Shown in pieces: positions 52,917-61,610 of a stretch of DNA of 64,000 bases. The notes beneath the pieces were generated by a model. It was not told the origin of the DNA. It saw only the letters and a list, made by a program, of their open reading frames with translations, and searched no databases. The stretch spans positions 41,276 through 105,275 of the forward strand of contig NZ_VJYD01000016.1 in the NCBI RefSeq assembly GCF_007341385.1, given 5' to 3'. A program made the translations under genes and the position numbers. This DNA comes from Flavobacterium daemonense. Lineage in GTDB: Bacteria; Bacteroidota; Bacteroidia; Flavobacteriales; Flavobacteriaceae. How positions within the stretch are numbered: the stretch's first letter is position 1; the number at the start of each line of letters is the position of its first letter.

Positions 52917-55900
52917 TTAAAAATTGACACTAAGTCCAATTGAGTTTGTAATCACCTGTGGATAACTGTAAATACTAGCGTTAGAACCTACCTCTGGATC
53001 AATCCAAGAGTAAAATTTGGTAAACGTTAGAATATTCTGTCCGCTGTAATAAATTTTGGCATTAGCAATTCCAATTTTTTTATTCAAGCTCTCAGGAAAA
53101 TTAAAAGCAATCATCAGCGATTTCAAACGCAGATAAGAAGCATCTTTTACCCAAAAAGAAGAAGGTGTACTTTCAGGATCATTTTGTTTATACGAAGTCC
53201 ATAATCTAGGGAAAGAAGCATCTGGATTATCAACCGTCCAGCTGTCTAAAAATGCCGTTGTTGGCTTAGAACTAGATCCTCCAATTTGCCCAATCATAGT
53301 TGATACATTGGCTTTTACACCAGCTGCCCCTTGAAAAAATGCAGAAACTTCAAATGCTTTATAAGTTGCCCCAATATTGAATCCGTAAGTTGTTTTAGGA
53401 AAATAGGTGCCTAAGTATGTTCTGTCATTAGCATCAATCTTGCCATCTTTATTGATATCTTCATATTTCAAATCTCCAGGTCCTGTTGTAGCACCTTGAG
53501 TAGCATGATCATTTACTTCTTGTTGTGTTCTAAATATGCCCTCAGCTTTATAACCGTATAGTGAATTAATTGGGTATCCAACTTGTTGGAATGTTATACT
53601 TCCTGCACCCACTATTGGTCCTACACCTTTTAAATCGGTAATTTCATTATTAATGTAGGTAAGATTGGCTCCCAGATCAATTTTAACCTCATTAATATTT
53701 GTATTGTATTTTCCTGAAAATTCCCAGCCTTTATTAGATACAGAACCTGCATTTACAACTGGAGCAGTTAATCCGTAAACTTCTCCAACTGGTAAAGTCA
53801 TCAAAATATCGTCTGTTTTTTTAGTAAAATAATCAACAGTAAATGACAAACTGTTATTTAAAAGCGTGACATCTAATCCGAAATCTGTAGCCGTTGTAGT
53901 TTCCCATTTGGCATTTGCATTAGCACCATCGTTTGGAGCAATACCTGGTGCCAAAGACTGATTGAAAGAATAATTTTGTCCAGATTCAACGGTTGCATAA
54001 GTTGGATAATTAGAAGACGCTTGCTGGTTTCCTAATTGTCCCCATGATGCTCTAAATTTCAACGAATTAACAACTTCTTTGATTGGTTCAAAAAATTGCT
54101 CGTTTGAAATATTCCAACCTGCAGAAAACGAAGGGAAAGCTGCCCATCTGTTGTCTCCGGTAAAACGAGAAGAACCATCATATCTGTAATTCGCTTCAAA
54201 TAAATAACGGTCGTTATAGTTATAATTGAATCTTCCAAAATAACCTTGTAGAGCCCAATCATTAGAATATCCTTCTGTTTTTTGTCCCGAAGATGGCCCT
54301 GCGTTAATTTCGGTCAACTCATTATTTAAGAAATCCTGACGATAAGCCGACATGAATTGATAAAGACTATATTCTTTAGTAGCGCCGCCTAAAAAATTAA
54401 AATGATGTTTTTCTCCAAGATCTAACTTATAGTCTAATAAAGCCTGAATATTATAATACGTATTTTTATCAGATGTTTGATATAATTGATTTGGTCCCTG
54501 AGTTTTAGTTGCTGCGCCAGTAGTCTGACTAAAATACTCGATTTTTTCCATGAATTGTTTTCTTTCGCCTGTAGTGCCACGATATTGCAATGCAGGTCTA
54601 AAATGTAAATTTTTCACGACTTCCCAATCAGCACCAAAATTAGCAGTAAGTGTAGTTGCAATGGTTTTATTTTCAGAACCTGAGTTCAGCCATGCCATTG
54701 GATTTCCGTCTCCAACATAGCCATATTGGCCATTTGGATACTGATTTACTACTGTATTAGAAATACGATTAAGCAGCTTTAGCATTGAACTAAAACTAGG
54801 CGCATAAGAACTAATTGGTTCAACTGTTGGCATATATTGGTAAGCAAGATTACCGTTTATGCTGAACTTGTCAGTAACCTTTGTATTAATATTAAATCTA
54901 GTTGTAGCTTTTTGGTTTCTCAATCCATCAACATTGCCATACTGATCAAAATATCCTAAAGAAAAAGAGTACTGTGAGTTTCCATCGCCTCCGCCTACTC
55001 TAAGATAATGATTGGTTTGTAGTGCTGCGCGGTTATAAAATAACTTCAACCAGTCAGTATTAGGATAATTATACGGATCACTTCCATCCTTTAATTTTTG
55101 GATTTTGTCAGCGCTCCATGGTAAATTATCAACAGATGTTCCTTCATTTAACTTTGCTTGGTTAAACATCTCTGCTTGTTGCCACGACGGTAAATATTCC
55201 GGCAACGGTCCTAAATTCTGCAATCCTGTATTCGACTCAAAATGAACCTGAACCCCTCCTTTTTTTCCTTTTTTGGTTGTAATTAAAATTACTCCATTTG
55301 CGGCTCTAGAACCATATATAGCAGATGAAGCGGCATCCTTTAAAACTGTAACATTGTCAACATCAGAAGGGTTTACCTCACTCATTGATGCAATTATTCC
55401 GTCAACAACCACTAAAGGATTACTGTTATTTAAAGTTCCGATACCACGAATTTTAATAGAAGCTCCATCTTTCCCTGGCTGACCATTTGTAGTGGTTACA
55501 GTCACTCCGGACATCGTTCCCTGAATTCCCGTTGTTACACTTGTGATTGGACGATTTTCAAGCGCTTTTTGATTTACAGATGCCTGCGCGCCTGTTAAGG
55601 TTTTCTTTTTTTGAGTTCCATAGGCAACTTGTACCAAAACCTCATCTAATTTTTGTTTCTGAGGCAATAAAACAACTGATAAAAATTCATTTTTAACCTT
55701 TATTTCCTGCGTTTCCATCCCTACATAAGAAACAACTAATGTGCTATTTGCTGATGAAACTGTGATCGAAAAATTACCATCCATGTCGGTTTGAGCAGAA
55801 GCAGTTCCGTCCTTCTCTGTAATGTTGGCACCTGGAATAGGCAAACCAGTTTCATCAACCACTTTTCCTTTTATCTGCTTTTGAACCGCTATCGGATTTG

Positions 55901-56276
55901 TGTTGACTTTTGGTTTTTCAGTATTCAATGCAAACGAAATTGTTTTGCCTTCAATGATCCATGTAATGGGCTGATTTTCAAAAGTAAGTTTTAATACTTT
56001 TTCAATTGGAGCATTGACAACATTTAGCGAAATAGGTTTGGCATTTTTCAGAATTTCGACATCATAGAAAAAAACATAATTGGTTTGATTTTTTATAACC
56101 GATAACACTTTCTTAATTGCGACATTCTTTCCAGAAAAAGTAACGGTTTGTGAAGATACTGATGCCGAAACTTGAAACGTAAGGGCAATAACCAGTATGG
56201 ATGTTAATTTCATAACTGTCCGCGTTTTTGATGACAGCCAATAATTCTTTGGCTTTGGTTTTGGTAATAATTTCAT
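52917..56276 (-). CDS. SusC/RagA family TonB-linked outer-membrane transporter with STN signalling domain
   Basis: A 1119-residue TonB-dependent importer. Order: signal region (to about 45), STN domain (about 45-110; VAIKKVLSVIKNQTNYVFFYD), carboxypeptidase-regulatory-like domain (about 130-210), plug (about 215-335; LVVVDGI, DAASSAIYGSRAANGVI) and 22-strand barrel ending in VNF. The STN domain is the part that touches a FecR anti-sigma, and the FecR/sigma pair is directly upstream, so this is a transducer-type SusC. The ATG at 56276 is chosen; the longer frame to 56387 reads through the leader and a hairpin. Confidence 0.95.
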   Translation of the reverse strand: MKLLPKPKPKNYWLSSKTRTVMKLTSILVIALTFQVSASVSSQTVTFSGKNVAIKKVLSVIKNQTNYVFFYDVEILKNAKPISLNVVNAPIEKVLKLTFENQPITWIIEGKTISFALNTEKPKVNTNPIAVQKQIKGKVVDETGLPIPGANITEKDGTASAQTDMDGNFSITVSSANSTLVVSYVGMETQEIKVKNEFLSVVLLPQKQKLDEVLVQVAYGTQKKKTLTGAQASVNQKALENRPITSVTTGIQGTMSGVTVTTTNGQPGKDGASIKIRGIGTLNNSNPLVVVDGIIASMSEVNPSDVDNVTVLKDAASSAIYGSRAANGVILITTKKGKKGGVQVHFESNTGLQNLGPLPEYLPSWQQAEMFNQAKLNEGTSVDNLPWSADKIQKLKDGSDPYNYPNTDWLKLFYNRAALQTNHYLRVGGGDGNSQYSFSLGYFDQYGNVDGLRNQKATTRFNINTKVTDKFSINGNLAYQYMPTVEPISSYAPSFSSMLKLLNRISNTVVNQYPNGQYGYVGDGNPMAWLNSGSENKTIATTLTANFGADWEVVKNLHFRPALQYRGTTGERKQFMEKIEYFSQTTGAATKTQGPNQLYQTSDKNTYYNIQALLDYKLDLGEKHHFNFLGGATKEYSLYQFMSAYRQDFLNNELTEINAGPSSGQKTEGYSNDWALQGYFGRFNYNYNDRYLFEANYRYDGSSRFTGDNRWAAFPSFSAGWNISNEQFFEPIKEVVNSLKFRASWGQLGNQQASSNYPTYATVESGQNYSFNQSLAPGIAPNDGANANAKWETTTATDFGLDVTLLNNSLSFTVDYFTKKTDDILMTLPVGEVYGLTAPVVNAGSVSNKGWEFSGKYNTNINEVKIDLGANLTYINNEITDLKGVGPIVGAGSITFQQVGYPINSLYGYKAEGIFRTQQEVNDHATQGATTGPGDLKYEDINKDGKIDANDRTYLGTYFPKTTYGFNIGATYKAFEVSAFFQGAAGVKANVSTMIGQIGGSSSKPTTAFLDSWTVDNPDASFPRLWTSYKQNDPESTPSSFWVKDASYLRLKSLMIAFNFPESLNKKIGIANAKIYYSGQNILTFTKFYSWIDPEVGSNASIYSYPQVITNSIGLSVNF

Positions 56277-56283
56277 ACTTTCG
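56254..56283 (+). promoter_or_regulatory. Candidate + strand promoter for the antisense RNA
   Basis: TTTG (56254-56257), an 18-base spacer, then TACTTTCG (56276-56283), one mismatch from TANNTTTG. Transcription would begin near 56290, heading into the susC leader on the opposite strand. Confidence 0.35.
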
Positions 56284-56289
56284 TAATGG

Positions 56290-56402
56290 TTTTGGTTAAT
56301 AATAAATTCTCCTTGCTTGGTTTGTTTACTTATTTTCTCATAACTGTTCCTTATTTTGAGGAACAAGCCAGCTAATGCTACCAACATTTGCTGGCTTTTT
56401 TT
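56290..56402 (+). ncRNA. Candidate cis-antisense sRNA opposite the susC leader
   Basis: About 110 bases between a plausible + strand promoter and a strong + strand terminator, wholly opposite the untranslated leader of the susC-like gene. It has an internal hairpin (TGTTCC/GGAACA) before the terminator. No + strand gene lies upstream for the terminator to serve. In Bacteroides fragilis the antisense RNA DonS sits in the same place, between anti-sigma and susC genes, and represses its locus. The 5' end is a prediction. Confidence 0.5.
56365..56402 (+). terminator. Strong + strand terminator in the susC leader
   Basis: AAGCCAGC-t-AATG pairs with CATT-t-GCTGGCTT (12 bp with one mismatch, 7-base loop) and is followed by seven T on the + strand only. 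On the minus strand no U-run follows, so it does not serve fecR. Confidence 0.85.
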
Positions 56403-56444
56403 ATGATCAATAAATACTATTTTAAAAGGATTTCTCCCTTATAT

Positions 56445-57626
56445 TTAATCTGGCATCACCCTTAAAATCTTATCTTCGATTTTAAAATGAACTTTGTTTT
56501 TTTCTAAAATCCTCAATACTTGTGACAATTTTAAATCTCTTTGAATTTCTCCTTCAAACGCTCTCGAAGGCACACCATTTTCATAAACAATATCTACATC
56601 ATACCAACGGCTCAATTGGCGCAAAACCAATTGAAGATTTGCATTTTCAAAATAAAACAAACCATTTTTCCACCCAATTGCTTCATCTAAATTGACGTTG
56701 TCATTTACAGCAATAACTCCAGACTTCTGTTTTTGAGCTTGTTGTCCTGGCTTTAGAATTATTTTTTTACTTTTTTCAGTAATCAAAACGCTCCCTTCTA
56801 AAAGGGTTGTATTTACAGTAGCTTCATCTTCGTATGCATTTACATTAAAATGAGTTCCTAATACATTGATCTGCATATCATTTACAACAACCTTAAAAGG
56901 TTTAGTTTTATCTTTGGCAACTTCAAAATAAACTTCACCAGTTATTGCAACTTTTCTCTCGTTTGCCGCAAATGAAGTAGGAAAAGTAATTGACGATGAT
57001 GCATTTAGCCATACTTTTGTTCCGTCTGATAATTCTAAATGATACTGGCGTGCTCTAGGAGTAGTCATGGTATTATAAACCACTTGAGCATCATTATTTG
57101 CTTCATAAACCAAACCACCATTCGTTTTAGAAATAGTTGTATTGTTTTGATTAGCCAGCAATCCGTTCCCAACACTGTCTAAAACTATTTTAGAACCATT
57201 TGAAAGAGTGAGTATGGCACCAGTTTTACCTGCATCTTTATCATTTATTTTTTTTGATGCCAATACCTTTAAATGTTTGCTATCATTTTGAAAAAGAAAA
57301 TAAGTTCCAAGCCCTACAACAAATAAAACACTTGCCGCTGCCATTATTTTTCTCCAATTAAAGAAGTTTATAACTGGAAAATCTAAATCATCAGATTGAG
57401 AAAAAGCATCCATTCTCCTCTTCAGATTTGTTATAAATTTTTGGGTCGCTTCAGGGCTCGCAGTGTGAATTTCAACTGAATCATAATTTTCTCTCAGAAC
57501 AGCATCAAATTCTCCAGAATATTCAGGATCATCAAGCATAGCAAGTAATCTTGCTTTCCCTTCGGGCGAGATTTCTCCCGAAACATATTGTTCCATAAGT
57601 AATTTAAACTCTTCTTTTTGATACAT
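56445..57626 (-). CDS. FecR-family anti-sigma factor
   Basis: A 393-residue single-span membrane protein. The cytoplasmic N-terminus (1-80, EEFKLLMEQYVSGEISPEGKARLLAML) would hold the sigma factor. Then come a span at about 90-107, a FecR domain (about 185-280, RQYHLELSDGTKVWLNASSSITFP) and a C-terminal DUF4974/STN-like domain (FYFENANLQLVLRQLSRWYDVDIVYE). In this system SusC bound to glycan contacts the periplasmic part and releases the sigma factor. Start at the ATG at 57626. It is 90 bases after the sigma gene and 168 bases before susC. Confidence 0.93.
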   Translation of the reverse strand: MYQKEEFKLLMEQYVSGEISPEGKARLLAMLDDPEYSGEFDAVLRENYDSVEIHTASPEATQKFITNLKRRMDAFSQSDDLDFPVINFFNWRKIMAAASVLFVVGLGTYFLFQNDSKHLKVLASKKINDKDAGKTGAILTLSNGSKIVLDSVGNGLLANQNNTTISKTNGGLVYEANNDAQVVYNTMTTPRARQYHLELSDGTKVWLNASSSITFPTSFAANERKVAITGEVYFEVAKDKTKPFKVVVNDMQINVLGTHFNVNAYEDEATVNTTLLEGSVLITEKSKKIILKPGQQAQKQKSGVIAVNDNVNLDEAIGWKNGLFYFENANLQLVLRQLSRWYDVDIVYENGVPSRAFEGEIQRDLKLSQVLRILEKNKVHFKIEDKILRVMPD

Positions 57627-57716
57627 AAGCAAAAGGGTTTTGTGCGACCTAAACTAGCCTTCAATTATAAAGACGCAAGTAGGTTGAAAAAGTGGCAATG
57701 AAAAAATGATTTTTTT

Positions 57717-58313
57717 TCAAAAAAATAGTAAACTATATAAAATACAGAGCAATACATCGACATTGTATTGTTTATGCAGGTGGTTTCTCAGGAAGTTTAA
57801 CGATTGTAACAAATGCCATCGCACTGTTCTGGTCGCAATTCCTAATTCTTTACTGATATAGTCGGTATCGCGTCCTTCCATTCTGCTAAGCAAAAAGACA
57901 GAACGCCTTGGTTCCTGCAAAAGTGCGGCGCCTTCGTTTATTATTTCCACCAACTCTTTAAATTCATATTGATCGTCCGGATTAAAGAACAACTCCTGTA
58001 GTTTTTCGCCCTTTAATGAATCTGTTTCTACCAGTTTTTTTCGAATATGGCTAATGATCAAATTTCGACTCACGATGAAAAGATAATTATCAAAACTGTT
58101 GACATCAAATAATTTTTCACGTTTATCCCAAATTTGAATAAAAACATCTTGCGTCAATTCTTCGGCAATTGGATAAGACTTCACATAACTAAGCGCATGT
58201 TGCAGTACTTTTTGCCAATATTTTTCAACAAGCTGAGTATATATCAATTCGTTTCCTTCTGCTACTTTAGATAAAGCAACAGATTCAGATAAAGAAATCA
58301 ACTTTGAGGACAT
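57717..58313 (-). CDS. ECF-type RNA polymerase sigma factor
   Basis: A 198-residue sigma-70 factor of the Bacteroidota ECF expansion. Region 2 has YVKSYPIAEELTQDVFIQIW and NYLFIVSRNLIISHIRKK; region 4 has LSRMEGRDTDYISKELGIATRTVRWHLLQSLNFLR, a helix-turn-helix. No sigma-1.1 or region 3. Paired with the FecR gene downstream and so the likely activator of the susCD locus. Its hydrophobic tail (LLCILYSLLFF) is unusual in a soluble factor but recurs in this group. A GTG at 58322 is an alternative start. Confidence 0.94.
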   Translation of the reverse strand: MSSKLISLSESVALSKVAEGNELIYTQLVEKYWQKVLQHALSYVKSYPIAEELTQDVFIQIWDKREKLFDVNSFDNYLFIVSRNLIISHIRKKLVETDSLKGEKLQELFFNPDDQYEFKELVEIINEGAALLQEPRRSVFLLSRMEGRDTDYISKELGIATRTVRWHLLQSLNFLRNHLHKQYNVDVLLCILYSLLFF

Positions 58314-58940
58314 ATTACTCACTATAGCATTTTTTAAAGTAAATAAACCTTATTAAAAACAGCATTTTTATAAACTCAAATTAAGAAAGTGACAACTGTG
58401 TATAAAACTTTGTCTTTCTTTGACAATTACAACATTATTTACATATTGGAAACAACATTTTTAAATTTACTATTTTTAAATTTTCAACAGTTAAAATCCA
58501 AGTACTTAGTTTTTATGTAATTTTAACACATCAAAATTTATAAATCAATAAAAATTATCATCATTTACCGCCAAAAATATATATTAAGTTTTAATAAAAA
58601 AAGAAATACAAAGAAAAATGTGCTCGTACACATAAAAGATTATGATTTTAGAAAAAAAACAAATAGTTTTTGAATACTTGGTAAAAAACTCCATCAGTAC
58701 TGAATTATCAATAAATACCGTAGTAATCATTTGAGTGTTAAAAAGTTAAGATTTTCCCTTTAATTAGAGAATTAATACAAAGAGAGATAATAAGAATTCT
58801 TTTTCTGAGTCTATAATTCGAATAAAAAAGCGTTTTTGAAATTCAATCTAGAGACCCAAAAACTGGAGATTTCTTTTTTATTCACTTTCACTTTTATTAG
58901 TGATGATAGTGACAAGATAACTCATTTCAAGAAGAGATAC
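58314..58940. other. Gene-free AT-rich interval upstream of the sigma gene
   Basis: About 630 bases with no supported gene. One 30-codon frame (from the ATG at 58641) is too short and low in complexity to call. No exact -7 box was found for the sigma gene. It separates the carbohydrate locus from the tRNA cluster and could be the edge of the acquired region. Confidence 0.4.
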
Positions 58941-58972
58941 AAAACAAAAAAGCCACTCGATTTGAGTGGCTT
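58941..58972 (-). terminator. Terminator of the tRNA transcript
   Basis: On the minus strand AAGCCACTC/GAGTGGCTT (9 bp, 5-base loop) followed by TTTTTGTTTT, 4 bases past the end of tRNA-Arg. Confidence 0.9.
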
Positions 58973-58976
58973 CTTG

Positions 58977-59050
<74 letters not shown>

Positions 59051-59082
59051 ATTTGTTTCAAAACTTTATGGTAAAGTTTCCG

Positions 59083-59157
59083 TCGGGGTGGCAGGATTCG
59101 AACCTGCGGCCTCCTGCTCCCAAAGCAGGCGCGATAACCGGGCTACGCTACACCCCG
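59083..59157 (-). tRNA. tRNA-Pro (TGG)
   Basis: On the minus strand: acceptor CGGGGTG with CACCCCG, D arm AGCGTAGCCCGGTTATCGC, anticodon stem CCTGC-TTTGGGA-GCAGG with anticodon TGG, T loop GGTTCGAATCC, discriminator A. 75 nt, no encoded CCA. The first C is the usual C1 of bacterial tRNA-Pro. Confidence 0.95.
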
Positions 59158-59208
59158 AATTAGACATAGATTTGTATCTGTGGTCTTCCCGATCTTAATC
59201 GGGACACA

Positions 59209-59234
59209 ATAACCGGGCTACGCTACACCCCGAA
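59209..59234 (-). pseudogene. Duplicated 5' fragment of tRNA-Pro
   Basis: 26 bases identical to 59134-59159, covering the 5' acceptor strand and D-arm of tRNA-Pro (up to CGGTTAT) and two flanking bases, 75 bases upstream of the intact gene in transcription order. Beyond the D arm the match stops and a TCCCGAT-N4-ATCGGGA hairpin (59187-59204) follows. It cannot make a functional tRNA. Confidence 0.8.
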
Positions 59235-59247
59235 GGCAAAATTTAAG

Positions 59248-59331
59248 CGGAGAGACAGGGACTCGAACCCTGGCGACGGTTACCCGTCGACAGATTAGCA
59301 ATCTGCTCCATTACCGCTCTGGCACCTCTCC
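59248..59331 (-). tRNA. tRNA-Ser (GCT)
   Basis: On the minus strand: acceptor GGAGAGG with TCTCTCC (one G-U), anticodon stem CAGAT-TGCTAAT with anticodon GCT, long variable arm (GACGGGTAACCGTC) typical of class II tRNAs, T loop GGTTCGAGTCC, discriminator G. 84 nt. Decodes AGC/AGU. First gene of the tRNA series. Confidence 0.95.
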
Positions 59332-59512
59332 AAGCTCAAGAAACGTGTTCTGTTTTGCGGTTGCAAATGTAAGACAACATTCCATATCTCACAACTATTT
59401 TTGCGCTTTTTTTAAAGTTTTTTTCATCTTTTTTCTAAAACAGTTCACAATCAAACGAATAGAATTAACAAAAATTTCATCTTAAATTTAAAATCGCCCT
59501 ATTTGACACAAA

Positions 59513-59530
59513 ATTTGAATTTGTTCAAAT
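59513..59530. promoter_or_regulatory. Operator-like palindrome in the thiolase promoter
   Basis: Perfect 7-bp arms ATTTGAA and TTCAAAT with a 4-base spacer. It overlaps the -33 TTTG and ends 6 bases before the -7 box, a position where a repressor would block polymerase. It is a plausible site for a fatty-acid-responsive regulator. Confidence 0.45.
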
Positions 59531-59544
59531 AAACAGTAAATTTG
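59514..59544 (+). promoter_or_regulatory. Promoter of the thiolase gene
   Basis: TTTG (59514-59517), a 19-base spacer and TAAATTTG (59537-59544): a full match to the flavobacterial TTTG-N19-TANNTTTG promoter. The thiolase ATG is 25 bases downstream. Confidence 0.7.
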
Positions 59545-59569
59545 CTTGATTAACTAATATTAACAGAAA

Positions 59570-60748
59570 ATGAACAAAAGAGTTGTTATCGTTTCTGCCG
59601 TTAGAACACCTATCGGAAGTTTCATGGGAGGGTTATCTACCGTACCCGCACCAAAATTAGGCGCTGCCGCTATTAAAGGAGCCCTTTCAAAAATTAACCT
59701 AGACGCAAAATTAGTTAATGAAGTTTTCATGGGGAACGTAATTCAGGCTGGCGTTGGACAAGCTCCTGCTCGCCAAGCCGCGCTTTTTGCTGGTTTGTCT
59801 GAAGAAGTTGCTGCTACAACAGTAAACAAAGTTTGCGCCTCTGGAATGAAAGCTGTAATGTTTGGCGCACAGGCAATTGCTTGTGGAGACGCTGAAATCG
59901 TAGTGGCTGGCGGAATGGAAAGCATGAGCTTGATTCCTCACTACGTACAAATGCGTGCAGGAAACAAATTTGGTCCTGCAACAATGCTTGACGGAATGCA
60001 AAAAGATGGTTTGACAGATGCCTACGATAACAACGCAATGGGAGTTTGCGCTGATTTATGTGCAACTGAATACAACATCAGCCGTGAAGAACAAGATAAT
60101 TTTGCAATTCAGTCTTATGAAAGAAGTGCAAAAGCTTGGGATACCGGAAAATTTGACAATGAAGTCGTTCCTGTTGAAGTGCCTCAAAGACGTGGTGAAC
60201 CAATTATTTTTTCAAAAGACGAAGAATATACTAATGTAAAATTAGATAAAATTCCATCTTTAAGTCCTGTTTTTACTAAAGACGGAACTGTAACTGCTGC
60301 AAATGCATCGACAATTAATGACGGAGCTGCGGCTTTGATTTTAATGTCTGAAGAAAAAGCAAACGAATTAGGAATCAAACCTCTTGCCTACATAAAAGGT
60401 TATGCAGATGCCGCTCAAGAACCAAAATGGTTTACTACGAGTCCGGCAAAAGCATTACCAAAAGCTTTGGACAAAGCCGGAATTTCAATTTCAGATGTTG
60501 ATTATTTTGAATTCAATGAGGCTTTCTCAGTTGTTGGCTTAGCCAATTCAAAAATCTTAAATCTTGACAACAATAAAGTGAATGTAAACGGTGGAGCTGT
60601 TTCTCTAGGACATCCTCTTGGAGCATCAGGAGCACGTATTATCGTAACTTTATTAAACGTTTTAGAGCAAAACAATGCAAAAACTGGAGCTGCAGCAATT
60701 TGTAACGGTGGCGGTGGAGCATCTGCAATTGTTATCGAAAAAGCTTAA
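59570..60748 (+). CDS. Acetyl-CoA C-acyltransferase (thiolase)
   Basis: A 392-residue thiolase II. Nucleophile C89 in NKVCASGMKAV, the GHPLGASGARI block with the activating His and the C-terminal NGGGGASA with the acid/base Cys in AICNGGGGA. The enzyme joins two acetyl-CoA to acetoacetyl-CoA or cleaves 3-ketoacyl-CoA. The closest family pattern is acetyl-CoA acetyltransferase; chain-length range is uncertain. It is a single gene with its own promoter, dyad operator and terminator, and no other beta-oxidation gene next to it. Confidence 0.95.
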   Translation: MNKRVVIVSAVRTPIGSFMGGLSTVPAPKLGAAAIKGALSKINLDAKLVNEVFMGNVIQAGVGQAPARQAALFAGLSEEVAATTVNKVCASGMKAVMFGAQAIACGDAEIVVAGGMESMSLIPHYVQMRAGNKFGPATMLDGMQKDGLTDAYDNNAMGVCADLCATEYNISREEQDNFAIQSYERSAKAWDTGKFDNEVVPVEVPQRRGEPIIFSKDEEYTNVKLDKIPSLSPVFTKDGTVTAANASTINDGAAALILMSEEKANELGIKPLAYIKGYADAAQEPKWFTTSPAKALPKALDKAGISISDVDYFEFNEAFSVVGLANSKILNLDNNKVNVNGGAVSLGHPLGASGARIIVTLLNVLEQNNAKTGAAAICNGGGGASAIVIEKA

Positions 60749-60761
60749 ATACTATTAAAAC

Positions 60762-60793
60762 AAATTAGGAGTTATTGGTTTAACTCCTAATTT
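60762..60793 (+). terminator. Terminator after the thiolase gene
   Basis: A perfect 13-bp stem (60762-60774 with 60781-60793) with a 6-base loop, but only four T follow, so it may be partial and let the next gene be read. Confidence 0.7.
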
Positions 60794-60814
60794 TCAACTT
60801 ATAAATTACCCTAA

Positions 60815-61576
60815 ATGTTCGGAATTTGCAATTTAGCCATAGTACCCGTTCGAGCCGAAGCTAGTGACAGAAGTGAAATCGTTACACAGCTTTTGTTTGG
60901 CGAGCATATCGAAATCTTAGAACGCCATAATCAATGGGCAAAAATCAAAATTCAGTTTGATGATTATGTAGGCTGGGTAGATTCTAAACAATATCAGGTA
61001 ATTTCTGAGGCAAATTATAATCTGTTGAGCAAAGAAGCAATTATTCTTAATGCCGATTTAATTGATTACATCACTGCTCCAGACAATTTATTGCTCCCAA
61101 TTCCCCTAGGAGCATCATTATCTTTTTTAAATAATAACGAAATCAATATTTCAAATTTTGATTTTGAAGGGACAAAAACCAGTGGCATCAAACCAAAAAG
61201 CGCGTTAATAACCACCGCTTTTATGTATTTGAATGCTCCTTATTTGTGGGGTGGAAAAACGCCTTTCGGAATCGATTGTTCTGGTTTCACTCAAATGGTT
61301 TACAAGCTGAATGGCTACAAAATTCATCGTGACGCCTCGCAACAAGCACTTGACGGGGAACCTTTAAGTTTTATTGAAGAAAGCGAACCAGGAGATTTGG
61401 CCTTTTTTGATAATGACGAAGGAAATATTATTCACGTCGGAATCATAATGGAAAATAACTACATCATTCACGCAAGCGGAAAAGTACGTATCGACCGTTT
61501 AGATCACACCGGAATTTACAATCCAGAAATAAACAAACACACGCATAAACTTCGTGTAATCAAGAAGATTATCTAA
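60815..61576 (+). CDS. NlpC/P60 (C40) peptidase with N-terminal SH3-like domain
   Basis: A 253-residue putative gamma-D-glutamyl-diamino acid endopeptidase. An SH3-like domain (about 5-65, VPVRAEASDRSEIVTQLLFGE and WAKIKI..GWVDSKQY) is followed by the C40 domain with catalytic Cys in GIDCSGFTQ and His in IIHVGIIM, and a third polar residue in YIIHASGKVRID. There is no signal peptide or lipobox, so it acts in the cytoplasm on recycled muropeptides or uses another export route. 66 bases after thiolase, beyond a weak terminator. Confidence 0.9.
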   Translation: MFGICNLAIVPVRAEASDRSEIVTQLLFGEHIEILERHNQWAKIKIQFDDYVGWVDSKQYQVISEANYNLLSKEAIILNADLIDYITAPDNLLLPIPLGASLSFLNNNEINISNFDFEGTKTSGIKPKSALITTAFMYLNAPYLWGGKTPFGIDCSGFTQMVYKLNGYKIHRDASQQALDGEPLSFIEESEPGDLAFFDNDEGNIIHVGIIMENNYIIHASGKVRIDRLDHTGIYNPEINKHTHKLRVIKKII

Positions 61577-61610
61577 GGGCTTTGATTTTATATCGAAAAA
61601 TTGAATAAAG

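Noticed and set aside
56277..56387. 37-residue N-terminal extension of the susC-like protein
   Set aside because: It would translate the leader and hairpin; the signal-peptide region and usual family start fit the ATG at 56276.
58641..58733. 30-codon frame upstream of the tRNA cluster
   Set aside because: Too short, low complexity, no promoter or conservation evidence.
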